NCBI GenBank assembly: GCA_024637315.1
Contig: JAGXFH010000061.1
Coordinates: forward strand, 24,772 to 88,771
Direction: 5' to 3'
Length of the DNA stretch: 64,000 nucleotides
From: Brevirhabdus sp.
Lineage (GTDB): Bacteria > Pseudomonadota > Alphaproteobacteria > Rhodobacterales > Rhodobacteraceae
Under the pieces are notes generated by a model, which was not told the DNA's origin, did not search any database, and saw only the letters and a list, made by a program, of their open reading frames with translations. The first letter of the stretch is position 1, and each line of letters opens with the position of its first letter. Below are positions 26,168 to 34,680 of this stretch, piece after piece. A program made the translations under genes and the position numbers.

Positions 26168-26253
26168 TGTGAGCCCTCCTTTCAGCAACCGGCTTAGCAT
26201 ATGCGAATAATATGACAATTGCCGAAAAATGGATCCATGATATACGAAAATGC

Positions 26254-26567
26254 ATGACGGAAGTTGACTGGAACCAGCTGCGCGCTTCGCTGGTTATCTG
26301 CACGACGTGGGCATCCCGATGGAGATCGCCGATTTCCGTCTGGTGTCGGACTCCTCGGTGGTGATCTGGGAGATGGTCAGACGCGGCATGGGCGTGGCAC
26401 CGATGTTGCGTGACGTGGCGGACAGGACGCCGGGGGTGATCCGGCTCTTGCCGGACATGCCGCCAATCGTAGTGCCGATCTGGCTTGTGGTGCACGAGGA
26501 CTTGTCGCTCAGCCCGCGGATTCGGGTGGTCCAGAGGATACTGGCGGAGGGACTGGCGCGGATGTAG
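26254..26567 (+). pseudogene. LysR-type regulator with internal deletion
   Basis: ATG 26254 opens 'MTEVDWNQLRA', a typical first turn of a LysR HTH. The sequence then switches frame near 26285 to 'AGYLHDVGIPMEIADFRLVS', 'EMVRRGMGVAPMLRDVADRT' and the C-terminus of the LysR substrate-binding domain. About 190 central residues, including the rest of the HTH, are gone. It sits divergently beside the methyltransferase, the usual place for a LysR regulator. Confidence 0.65.
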
Positions 26568-26606
26568 CGGCGCAACTCATCGGGAGAGCGAGAGGGGACC
26601 GAGCGT

Positions 26607-26774
26607 GTGAAAGGCTCTGCCGCAATCCTGGCCCGACGGCACGCCAACCTGTTCCCCATGCCCAACCTCGTCAGCCTGCCAGAATTCATTCGCCACGACG
26701 ACATCGAAGGCCAGGTCCACCGGCAGTCGGCGCGCGTGATCCTGACTTTGCAAGCCATGATCCAGGCTCGCTAA
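26607..26774 (+). other. Possible 55-codon open frame of unknown function
   Basis: GTG 26607 opens a frame with 'LFPMPNLVSLPEFIRHDDIE' and 'QSARVILTLQAMIQAR'. It may be another gene remnant; no family is recognised and no ribosome-binding site stands out. Confidence 0.2.
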
Positions 26775-26827
26775 ATACTCGCTCCGCCCGGCAATGTCAT
26801 TCGGCATTGGCGGGCGGGTCGCGCGGG

Positions 26828-27928
26828 TCATTCGGCAACCCGTGCGGCGTCAGGGTCGCGGGCCACATGGTCGCGGGCCACCGTCATGGATTTGAGGATC
26901 GCGTGGACAATGTCGCCCGGTTGCAGGGCCATCTGGTCGGCGGCGCGGCGGGTGATGCGGGCGAGGATCTCGTGTTCGCCCATCGCGATGCGCACGGTCA
27001 CGGCCGGTCCCTTGCCCGGCACGATCTGCGCCACCGTTCCGGCAAGGATGTTCTGCGCAGACAGCCCCTTGGGCCGGACGCGCGACAGGATCACCTCATG
27101 CGCCATGATCCTCACCCGAATCCGGGTTCCGGGCGCGCCCTCGACTCCCGGAAGAAAAAGCGGGCCGGTGGGCGCGTCAAGCCGGGTCAGCCCGTCGGCC
27201 CCGTGTTCCGCAATGATGGCGGGCAACATCGCCGCCACCTCGCGGATACCCATGGCGCGCAGCGCATCCGGGTCGGCCATGACCTCGGCGGTGGTGCCGG
27301 CGCGGACGGCCCGGCCCTTCTCGATCACCACCATCCGGTCGGCCAGAAGCTGCGCTTCGTTCACGTCATGGGTGACCAGCACCACCGGCATCGCCAGATG
27401 CGCCCTGAGCGCGATGATCTCGCCATAGAGCTTCTCGCGCGTCGCGCGGTCCACGGCCGAGAAGGGTTCGTCCAGCAGCAGCGCCTCGGGGCGGCGGGCA
27501 AGCGCACGGGCCACCGCGACACGCTGCTGCTGGCCTCCCGAAAGCTGGGCCGGCTTGCGATCGGCCAGCCCGTCGAGGTTGACCAGATCGAGAATCCGCA
27601 CTGCCTCGGTCCGGTCGGCGCTGTCCATTGCCGCCATCACGTTCTGCGCCGCCGTCATGTGCGGAAAGAGCGCATAATTCTGGAACACGATGCCGACGCG
27701 ACGGCGGTGAGTGGGCAGGCACACCCGCGCAGCGGTATCCAGCCAGGTGGTGCCGTCGACCGTGACCCGCGCCACCTCGGGCCGCCAGAGCCCGGCGATG
27801 GTACGCAGAAGCGTCGTCTTTCCAGAGCCGGAATGGCCCACCAGTGCCAGCAGTTCACCCGGCTCCACGCGGAAGGCCACATCGAGCGGGATCGGCGCTG
27901 CGGTTCGTGCCATCACCTCCAGTGCCAT
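26828..27928 (-). CDS. modC: Molybdate ABC transporter ATP-binding protein
   Basis: A 366-residue ATPase with Walker A '[12 protein letters not shown]', Q-loop '[12 protein letters not shown]', signature '[15 protein letters not shown]', Walker B 'ALLLDEPF' and H-loop 'VLVTHD'. The C-terminal ~130 residues carry a MOP/TOBE domain ('[20 protein letters not shown]', '[18 protein letters not shown]') that binds molybdate and feeds back on transport. The start overlaps the modB stop (ATGA). The last gene of the modEABC set. Confidence 0.92.
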   Translation of the reverse strand: MALEVMARTAAPIPLDVAFRVEPGELLALVGHSGSGKTTLLRTIAGLWRPEVARVTVDGTTWLDTAARVCLPTHRRRVGIVFQNYALFPHMTAAQNVMAAMDSADRTEAVRILDLVNLDGLADRKPAQLSGGQQQRVAVARALARRPEALLLDEPFSAVDRATREKLYGEIIALRAHLAMPVVLVTHDVNEAQLLADRMVVIEKGRAVRAGTTAEVMADPDALRAMGIREVAAMLPAIIAEHGADGLTRLDAPTGPLFLPGVEGAPGTRIRVRIMAHEVILSRVRPKGLSAQNILAGTVAQIVPGKGPAVTVRIAMGEHEILARITRRAADQMALQPGDIVHAILKSMTVARDHVARDPDAARVAE

Positions 27929-28596
27929 CAGGACAACCTTCGCCCGACGCGGGCCGACAGCCAATAGGTCAGCGCGATGGTGAACAGCGAAATGGCGACC
28001 AGAACCGCCGACATGATGCCTGCGGACCGGGCGTCAAACGCCTGTACGCGGTCATAGATGGCAATGGCGATGGTCCTGGTCTCGCCGGGGATCGAGCCGC
28101 CGACCATCAGTACGATGCCGAACTCGCCCAGTGTATGCGCGAAGGTCAGCACCATAGCCGTCATCAGCCCCGGCCAGGCAAGCGGCAGTTCCACTTTCCA
28201 GAGGGACGCCAGCGGTGACATCCCGCAGCAGCTTGCCGCCTCTCGCACCTCGATCGGGACCGCTTCGAACCCGCGCTGCGCGGGCTGGATCGCGAAGGGC
28301 AGGTTGAAGAGGATCGAGGCCACGACCAACCCTTCAAAACTGAACACAAGCTGGTGGCCGAACAGGCTCTGCCACAGCTCGCCCACCGGCGAATTGCGCC
28401 CGAAGGCGACCAGAAGGTAGAAGCCCAAGACCGTGGGCGGCAGGACCAGCGGCAGCATGACCAGCGCCTCGACCAGCCCTTTGCCGCCGAACTGGCGGTA
28501 GGCAAGGAACCGGCCCACCAGCACCGAGACAGGCAGAAGGATCGCCACCGTCCACGCAGCCAGCCGCAGGGAAAGGGTCAGTGCGGTCCAGTCCAT
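27928..28596 (-). CDS. modB: Molybdate ABC transporter permease
   Basis: A 222-residue inner-membrane permease with five hydrophobic segments. The ABC coupling motif is 'EVREAASCCGMSPLASLWKVELPLAWPG' (given here only as position: residues about 137-164), and 'AHTLGEFGIVLMVGGSIPGE' is characteristic of ModB. It forms a dimer with ModC and receives molybdate from ModA. The modA stop lies 3 bp upstream. Confidence 0.92.
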   Translation of the reverse strand: MDWTALTLSLRLAAWTVAILLPVSVLVGRFLAYRQFGGKGLVEALVMLPLVLPPTVLGFYLLVAFGRNSPVGELWQSLFGHQLVFSFEGLVVASILFNLPFAIQPAQRGFEAVPIEVREAASCCGMSPLASLWKVELPLAWPGLMTAMVLTFAHTLGEFGIVLMVGGSIPGETRTIAIAIYDRVQAFDARSAGIMSAVLVAISLFTIALTYWLSARVGRRLS

Positions 28597-28599
28597 GGA

Positions 28600-29418
28600 T
28601 CACTCGTCTTTCGGCAGGACAAAACCGTAACGCTCCATGATCGCGCGGGCGGCAGGTTCGGTCATATAGGCGTAGAACGCCTCGGCCACCTCGCCCGCGC
28701 CGTTCAACAGCGCCATGCGCTGGCGCAGCGGTTCGTGCCAGTCCTCGGGGACCAGGGCATAGGTGCCGCGCGACGCAACCTTGGGGGCCAGTGCCAGTGA
28801 ATAGGCGATGATTCCGCCCTCGGCATTGCCCGACAGCGCGAATTGTGCCGCCTGGCTGACATTTTCACCCAGAACGAGCACCGGTTGCAGATCGTCCCAG
28901 ATGCCCTTGGCGATCAGCGATTCCTTCGCGCGCATGCCATAGGGCGCGTGATCGGGATTGGCGATCGCAAAGCGGGAGATCTGGTCCGCTGCCAGCATCC
29001 CGGCCAGATCGTTCATCTCCGGGTCGGGCGTCAGGGTTGATCCGTGCGGCACCACCAATGCCAGCCGGCCAAGCGCATAAAGATCGCCTGCGTCGCGGGT
29101 GAGCCTGTCGGCATGCAGGTCCGCGATGAAACGTTCGTCGGCGGCCATGAAGATCTGGAAGGGCGCACCTTCGCGGATCTGGCGGGCGAAGTTGCCGGTC
29201 GATCCAAAGGACAGCCGCACCGCCATTCCTGTCTCGGCCTCGAAAGCCTCGGCGATCTCGGCGACCGCGAATTGCAGATCGGACGCGGCGGCGACGACCG
29301 GCGCGTCATCCTGCGCGGCGACGGGTCCGGCGGCGAGGGCGAAAGCAGCGGCAACCGCAACAACGGAACGACGGATGCAGGATGCAAGCATGCGGTTCTT
29401 CCTGATGATATGTTTCAT
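28600..29418 (-). CDS. modA: Molybdate-binding periplasmic protein
   Basis: A 272-residue periplasmic binding protein. A Sec signal peptide runs to 'GPVAAQ' (about residue 36). Family motifs: 'VVAAASDLQFAVAEIAEAFE', 'RLSFGSTGNFARQIREGAPF' (oxyanion-binding Ser/Thr) and 'IANPDHAPYGMRAKESL'. The ATG at 29418 is chosen because it opens the signal peptide; upstream in-frame sequence is not signal-like. Lies 37 bp after the modE-like gene. Confidence 0.92.
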   Translation of the reverse strand: MKHIIRKNRMLASCIRRSVVAVAAAFALAAGPVAAQDDAPVVAAASDLQFAVAEIAEAFEAETGMAVRLSFGSTGNFARQIREGAPFQIFMAADERFIADLHADRLTRDAGDLYALGRLALVVPHGSTLTPDPEMNDLAGMLAADQISRFAIANPDHAPYGMRAKESLIAKGIWDDLQPVLVLGENVSQAAQFALSGNAEGGIIAYSLALAPKVASRGTYALVPEDWHEPLRQRMALLNGAGEVAEAFYAYMTEPAARAIMERYGFVLPKDE

Positions 29419-29455
29419 GGACCATATCGCAGGAAGACGTTCTGACGGGCAAGCG

Positions 29456-29827
29456 TTATTTTCTTTCGGGAATATCCCTGAGCATCGCCTGCATTGCGTC
29501 CAGACGCATGACGCCGGCCTCGGCCGCATCCGTCTCGAAGGCGCGATAGAGGCTCAGGACCGTCCGGCCGGTTTCGGTCAGCACGGCTCCACCACCGCCG
29601 GGACCGCCGCGTGTGCTGTCCACAAGCGGCTGCTTGAACATGGCGTTCAACGTGCCGATCAACTGCCAGGCGCGCTTGTAGCTCATGCTCATCTCGCGAC
29701 CCGCCGCGGCGATAGAGCCGCAGCGGTCAATGCGCTCCAGCAGTTCGGCCTTGCCGGGCCCGATCATTTCCTCGTCACCAAAGACAATACGGATGCGCAG
29801 GGTCGGGCGTTTGGTATCTACATTCAT
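29456..29827 (-). CDS. ModE-type N-terminal DNA-binding regulator
   Basis: A 123-residue protein with the ModE N-terminal LysR-like winged helix: 'GPGKAELLERIDRCGSIAAA', 'MSMSYKRAWQLIGTLNAMFK' and the wing 'RGGPGGGGAVLTETGRTVLS'. It lacks the C-terminal MOP domains that sense molybdate in E. coli ModE, so it is a one-domain version that may need another sensor. It lies first in the mod operon. Start ATG 29827. Confidence 0.85.
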   Translation of the reverse strand: MNVDTKRPTLRIRIVFGDEEMIGPGKAELLERIDRCGSIAAAGREMSMSYKRAWQLIGTLNAMFKQPLVDSTRGGPGGGGAVLTETGRTVLSLYRAFETDAAEAGVMRLDAMQAMLRDIPERK

Positions 29828-29872
29828 ATCCCGACTATCGCGAACCGCATCAGCCCAATGCAAGAGCAATCA

Positions 29873-29887
29873 CCTGATCAGATCAGG
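29873..29887. promoter_or_regulatory. Perfect palindrome upstream of the modE-like gene
   Basis: CCTGATCAGATCAGG, a 7-1-7 inverted repeat, lies 46-60 bp upstream of the regulator start, a sensible operator position. It does not resemble the E. coli ModE box. Confidence 0.45.
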
Positions 29888-30119
29888 GCTGTACCCGGTC
29901 TTCAGGGCAACCAGCAGCGATGCGCGCGCAGGGTCCACAGGCCGATCGCAATAGTTCCTCTTGTTCAGTGAAGTCCCGCCAATATTGCGCGTCAGGCGCA
30001 GGACCGTGCAAGGTGTCGCCAGCATTCCTTCGCGGGAAGCCCGACCAGGCAAACCTGGTCTGGTTTTCGCCGGGCATGGAAGCAGGCATTGATGCCATGG
30101 CCTGCTTGCATGCCGAACC

Positions 30120-30773
30120 TCAGCCCGCCGCCGGGTTGAACCCGTGGCGGGCGTGAAAGCGGCGCAATTCCTCGTCCGAAGGCGCGTACCCGGTAAAGGT
30201 CTTCACATAGGCGGGCATGCGCGACATGCGCTCGGCAAGGCTTTCCTGCATCTGCATCGAGATATAGCCGATCTGCACCAGATAGACCGTGCGGGCGCGC
30301 ACATCGGCCTCGCCCGGATCATAGCCGAAGCGTTCGAACATCCGGCGGATCGCGGCAAGCCGCGCCGCGTCCGCCGCGTTGACCCGCGCCGCAACCGCGT
30401 CAGAGCTGTGCGCCCAGCCCCGCACCGCAAGATCGAACCGCGATTCGAACGGCCGATCGTCAAGGAATACGCTGATCAGGGTCAGCGCCGCCTCGGTGAT
30501 GGTTTCGGCATAGGCGCCCGCCGCCGCGACAAGGCTGCCGGTATTGCTGTCGTCCCACATGTCCAGAAGCGCATCGAGCAGCGCGCCGCGATCCTTGAAG
30601 AACCAGTAGAAACTGGTGCGCGACAGGTTCAGCCGCTTGGCCAGCGGTTGAATCTTCACCGCGTCGAGGCCGCTTGTCACAAAGGCGTCGCGCGCCGCAT
30701 CAAGCCACAGCTCGCGCGATCCGCGCCAGCCGCTTGCCTTCTCGGTCGTGTCGATGGGGTCCGCCGTCGTCAT
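30120..30773 (-). CDS. TetR-family regulator
   Basis: A 217-residue TetR repressor. The HTH is 'LDAARDAFVTSGLDAVKIQP' through 'LAKRLNLSRTSFYWFFKDRG'. The C-terminal ligand-binding domain is helical, with no recognisable effector site. It diverges from the flavoprotein/racemase operon, with a 115-bp shared region, so it is the likely local regulator. Confidence 0.88.
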   Translation of the reverse strand: MTTADPIDTTEKASGWRGSRELWLDAARDAFVTSGLDAVKIQPLAKRLNLSRTSFYWFFKDRGALLDALLDMWDDSNTGSLVAAAGAYAETITEAALTLISVFLDDRPFESRFDLAVRGWAHSSDAVAARVNAADAARLAAIRRMFERFGYDPGEADVRARTVYLVQIGYISMQMQESLAERMSRMPAYVKTFTGYAPSDEELRRFHARHGFNPAAG

Positions 30774-30888
30774 GGCAAAAGCCTATCGCACGGCCCTGGC
30801 GGAGGCAATGAAATGATCAGTGATGAACACAAACTTGACATGTATGAACATTCTTGGAATCCTCCCCGCAGCCAAACGGAGAACGCCG

Positions 30889-32934
30889 ATGTCGACCGAT
30901 CCCCTGCTTCAGCCCTACCAGCTCAAGCATCTGACCCTGCGCAACCGGATCATGACCACCAGCCATGAGCCGGCCTACCCCGAGGACGGCATGCCGAAAG
31001 AGCGCTATGCTGCATATCACGCGGAGCGCGCCAAGGCCGGCGTCGCGCTGGCGATGACCGCCGGGTCGGCGGCGGTGTCCACGGACAGCCCGCCGGTCTT
31101 CAACAACATCCTGGCCTACAAGGACGAGGTGGTGCCGTGGATCCGGATGCTGACCGATGCCTGCCACGATCATGGCTGCGCGGTGATGATCCAGCTGACC
31201 CACCTTGGCCGCCGCACCAGCTGGTCCAAGGGCGACTGGCTGCCGTCGGTGTCGTCCTCGAAACACCGCGAGCCGGCGCATCGCGCCTTTCCCAAGCTGG
31301 CCGAGGATTGGGATATCGAGCGGATCATCACCGACTTCGCCGATGCCACCGAACGGATGAGGGCGGGCGGCATGGACGGGATCGAATTGCAGGTCTACGG
31401 TCACCTGCTGGACCAGTTCTGGTCGCCGCTGACCAACGATCTGGACGGGCGCTATGGCGGGCAGAGCCTCGACAGCCGGATGCAACTGCTGTGGGATGTG
31501 CTGACCGGGATCCGCAAGCGGGTCGGCGACGATTTCATCGTCGGGCTGCGCTACACGGCGGACGAGGCCGAGGCCGGCGGCATCAGCCCCGAGGAGGGAC
31601 TGGAGATTTCCAGGCGCCTCGCGGAGTCCGGCATGGTCGATTTCCTCAACGTGATCCGCGGGCGGGTCCATACCGATCCGGCGATGACCGATGTGATCCC
31701 GGTGCAGGGGATGAAGAACGCGCCGCATCTGGATTTCGCCGGCGCAGTGAAGAAGGCCACCGGCATGCCCACCTTCCATGCCGCGAAGATCCCCGACGTG
31801 GCCACCGCCCGCCACGCTGTCGCCGCGGGTCTTCTGGACATGGTCGGGATGACCCGCGCCCACATGGCCGACCCGCATATCGTGCGCAAGATCATCGAGG
31901 GGCGCGAAGAGGACATCCGCCCCTGCGTCGGCGCCACCTTCTGCCTTGACCGGATCTATGCGGCCGGCGAGGCGCTGTGCATCCACAACGCCGCGACCGG
32001 CCGCGAACTGACCATGCCACATGACATCGCCCCGGCGCCGGCGCGCCGCCGCGTGGTTATCGTCGGCGCCGGTCCCGCCGGGCTGGAGGCGGCGCGCGTC
32101 GCCGCCGAGCGTGGCCACGATGTGACGGTGTTCGAGGCGCAGCCCGAGCCCGGCGGGCAGGTGCGGCTGACCGCGCAGAACCCGCGGCGGCGCGAGATGA
32201 TCAGCATCATCGACTGGCGGATGGCGCAATGCGCCGCGCTCGATGTGGTGTTCCACTTCAACACATGGGCCGAGGCCGAGGACATCACCGCGCTTGCCCC
32301 CGACGTGGTGATCGTGGCCACCGGCGGGCTGCCCAATACCGAGCTTTTCGAAAGCCGCAAGGAACAGGATCTGGTGGTGACCGCATGGGACATCATCGCA
32401 GGCGACGCCAAGCCGGGGCAGAACGTGCTGATCTATGACGAAAGCGGAGACCATCCGGGGCTGATGGCCGCCGAGGTGGCCGCCAATGCCGGTGCGAAGG
32501 TCGAGGTGATGACGCCGGACCGGGTTTTCGCCCCCGAAATCATGGCGATGAACCTGGTGCCCTACATGCGCGCGCTGCAGGACAAGGACGTGACCTTCAC
32601 CGTCACCCGCCGCCTTCTGGACGTGGCCCGCGACGGCAACCGGCTGCGCGCCACCATCGGCACGGATTACAGCGGCTTCACCTCTGAAAAGACCTATGAC
32701 CAGGTGGTGGTGAACTATGGCACGATGCCGCTTGACGCGCTTTACTTCGCGCTCAGGCCGCTTTCGTCGAACCAGGGCGCGGTCGATTACGACGCGCTGA
32801 TCGCCGGGACCGCGCAGACCGTGACCCGCAACCCCGAAGGCGCGTTCCAGCTTTTTCGTATCGGCGACGCGGTCAGCGCGCGCAACACCCATGCGGCGAT
32901 CTACGACGCGCTGCGGCTGGTCAAGGACATCTGA
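30889..32934 (+). CDS. Old-Yellow-Enzyme-type FMN/FAD oxidoreductase (N-demethylase-like)
   Basis: A 681-residue two-part flavoprotein. Residues 1-370 are an FMN TIM barrel of the OYE family ('[20 protein letters not shown]', '[20 protein letters not shown]'). Residues about 385-670 are an FAD/NAD(P) Rossmann region ('[20 protein letters not shown]'). The layout matches dimethylglycine and N-methylproline demethylases and 2,4-dienoyl-CoA reductases. The iron-sulfur segment '[19 protein letters not shown]' has only three of the four usual cysteines. ATG 30889 is used; 30820 would add 23 atypical residues. First gene of a coupled four-gene operon. Confidence 0.8.
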   Translation: MSTDPLLQPYQLKHLTLRNRIMTTSHEPAYPEDGMPKERYAAYHAERAKAGVALAMTAGSAAVSTDSPPVFNNILAYKDEVVPWIRMLTDACHDHGCAVMIQLTHLGRRTSWSKGDWLPSVSSSKHREPAHRAFPKLAEDWDIERIITDFADATERMRAGGMDGIELQVYGHLLDQFWSPLTNDLDGRYGGQSLDSRMQLLWDVLTGIRKRVGDDFIVGLRYTADEAEAGGISPEEGLEISRRLAESGMVDFLNVIRGRVHTDPAMTDVIPVQGMKNAPHLDFAGAVKKATGMPTFHAAKIPDVATARHAVAAGLLDMVGMTRAHMADPHIVRKIIEGREEDIRPCVGATFCLDRIYAAGEALCIHNAATGRELTMPHDIAPAPARRRVVIVGAGPAGLEAARVAAERGHDVTVFEAQPEPGGQVRLTAQNPRRREMISIIDWRMAQCAALDVVFHFNTWAEAEDITALAPDVVIVATGGLPNTELFESRKEQDLVVTAWDIIAGDAKPGQNVLIYDESGDHPGLMAAEVAANAGAKVEVMTPDRVFAPEIMAMNLVPYMRALQDKDVTFTVTRRLLDVARDGNRLRATIGTDYSGFTSEKTYDQVVVNYGTMPLDALYFALRPLSSNQGAVDYDALIAGTAQTVTRNPEGAFQLFRIGDAVSARNTHAAIYDALRLVKDI

Positions 32935-32935
32935 G

Positions 32936-33952
32936 GTGCGGTCGACAAAGACGATCCACGTCATCTCTGCCCATGCCGAGGGCGAGGTGGGTGATGTGAT
33001 CGTCGGCGGCGTTCTGCCGCCTCCGGGCGAGACGATCTGGGAGCAAAGCCGCTGGATCGCCCGCGACCAGAGCTTGCGCAATTTCATGCTCAACGAACCG
33101 CGCGGCGGGGTGTTTCGGCATGTGAACCTGCTGGTGCCGCCGAAAGACCCGCGCGCGCAGATCGGCTGGATCATCATGGAGCCCGAAGACACCCCGCCGA
33201 TGTCGGGCAGCAACGCGATCTGCGTGGCGACGGTGCTGCTGGACAGCGGAATCATCCCGATGACCGAGCCGGTGACCGACATGCTGCTGGAAGCCCCGGG
33301 CGGGCTGGTGCGGGTGCGGGCGGACTGTGCCGGGGGCAAGGCGACGCGGATCACCGTCGAGAATCTGCCATCTTTCGCGCAGCATCTCGATGCCGCGCTG
33401 AAGGTCGAGGGACTGGGCACGCTGCGGGTGGATACCGCCTTTGGCGGCGACAGTTTCGTGATCGTCGATGCCGCCGCCCTGGGTTTTGCGATCCGGCCCG
33501 AAGAGGCGGCGGATCTGGCCCGTCTTGGCGTACGGATCACCAACGCGGCGAACGATCAGCTGGGCTTTCACCACCCGACCAATCCGGACTGGACGCATAT
33601 CAGCTTTTGCGCTTTCGTCACCCCGGTCAGGGACGGCGTGGCGCGCAGCGCGGTGGCGATCCGGCCGGGCAAGATCGACCGCTCACCGACCGGCACCGGC
33701 GTTTCGGCCCGGATGGCGGTGCTGGCGGCGAAGGGGCAGATGGGCGTGGGCGACCGGCTGGACTGCCGCTCGATCATCGACAGCCGCTTTTCGGGGCGCA
33801 TCGCCGGAGCCTGCGACCTGAACGGCACCCCGGCGATCATTCCGGAAATCACCGGCCGCGGCTGGATCACCGGGACGCATCAGCACATGCTTGACCCGGA
33901 TGATCCCTGGCCCGCAGGCTACCGGCTGAGCGACACGTGGGGCGCGTCATGA
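32936..33952 (+). CDS. Proline racemase superfamily protein with Ser/Thr active site
   Basis: A 338-residue protein of the proline racemase/hydroxyproline epimerase/3-hydroxyproline dehydratase superfamily. Segments include '[20 protein letters not shown]'-like N-terminus, '[19 protein letters not shown]' and '[20 protein letters not shown]'. The two positions that hold catalytic Cys in proline racemase are Ser (MSGSN) and Thr (SPTGTG). Thr at the second site is known from trans-3-hydroxyproline dehydratases; a Ser/Thr pair is unusual and leaves the reaction open. It starts at GTG 32936, one base after the previous stop, and ends by ATGA overlap with the next gene. Confidence 0.82.
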   Translation: MRSTKTIHVISAHAEGEVGDVIVGGVLPPPGETIWEQSRWIARDQSLRNFMLNEPRGGVFRHVNLLVPPKDPRAQIGWIIMEPEDTPPMSGSNAICVATVLLDSGIIPMTEPVTDMLLEAPGGLVRVRADCAGGKATRITVENLPSFAQHLDAALKVEGLGTLRVDTAFGGDSFVIVDAAALGFAIRPEEAADLARLGVRITNAANDQLGFHHPTNPDWTHISFCAFVTPVRDGVARSAVAIRPGKIDRSPTGTGVSARMAVLAAKGQMGVGDRLDCRSIIDSRFSGRIAGACDLNGTPAIIPEITGRGWITGTHQHMLDPDDPWPAGYRLSDTWGAS

Positions 33953-34680
33953 AGATCGGCGTCATCGGAACGGGAACCATCGCAACCGCACTGGTGCGCG
34001 GCATTGCCGGCGACGGCCACCAGATCACCGTATCAGAGCGAAGCGCGGCGCACGCGGCGGGTCTGGCGCGGGACTTTGCAAATGTCAGGGTGGCCGGCAA
34101 TCAGGCGGTGCTTGACCAGAGCGATACCGTGTTCCTCGGCCTCTTGGCCGAGACCGCGCCCCGGATTCTGGCCGCGCTGCGCTTTCGGCCCGATCACCGG
34201 GTGATCTCGCTGATGGGTGGCGCCACGCTGGAACAGGTCGGCGCGATGGTGGCCCCGGCGCGCGCGAATGCGGTCATGCTGCCGTTTCCCGCCATTGCGC
34301 AAGGCGGCTCTGCCGTCCTGATGCTGGGCGATGCCGATCTGGTGAATTCGATCGTCGGCGCGCGCAACCAGGTGTTCGTCCTGAAGGACGCGCAGGATCT
34401 CGCGGCCTATCTCTGCGCCCAGGCGGTGCTGTCGCCGGTGGCGCGGATGGTGGGCGATGCGGCCCGCTGGCTGGCGGCGCGCAGCGATGACCCGGCGCAG
34501 GCCGAGGCGTTCCTGCGCGCGCTTGTCGCGTCAAGCCTTGCGGGCACCGAGACCGGCGCGCTGATCGAGGCGCTCAACACGCCGGGCGGCTACAACCAGC
34601 GCCTGCGCCTGCATATGGAGGCGGCGGGAACCGGCGCGGCGCTTGCCCGCGGGCTGGACAGGCTGGAGCGCGGCGAATGA
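33949..34680 (+). CDS. Pyrroline-5-carboxylate reductase-like (ProC family) protein
   Basis: A 243-residue NAD(P)-dependent oxidoreductase. '[20 protein letters not shown]' is the dinucleotide-binding loop, and '[20 protein letters not shown]' and '[20 protein letters not shown]' follow the ProC order. The C-terminal dimerisation helix reads '[18 protein letters not shown]' in place of the ProC 'SPGGTT' turn, so the substrate may not be pyrroline-5-carboxylate. Coupled to both neighbours by ATGA overlaps. Confidence 0.78.
   Translation: MKIGVIGTGTIATALVRGIAGDGHQITVSERSAAHAAGLARDFANVRVAGNQAVLDQSDTVFLGLLAETAPRILAALRFRPDHRVISLMGGATLEQVGAMVAPARANAVMLPFPAIAQGGSAVLMLGDADLVNSIVGARNQVFVLKDAQDLAAYLCAQAVLSPVARMVGDAARWLAARSDDPAQAEAFLRALVASSLAGTETGALIEALNTPGGYNQRLRLHMEAAGTGAALARGLDRLERGE

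Noticed and set aside
30817..33543. Very long open frame (908 codons) on the minus strand opposite the first OYE flavoprotein and the racemase gene
   Set aside because: It is His/Arg/Gly-rich with no family pattern and is an effect of high third-position GC in the real genes on the other strand.
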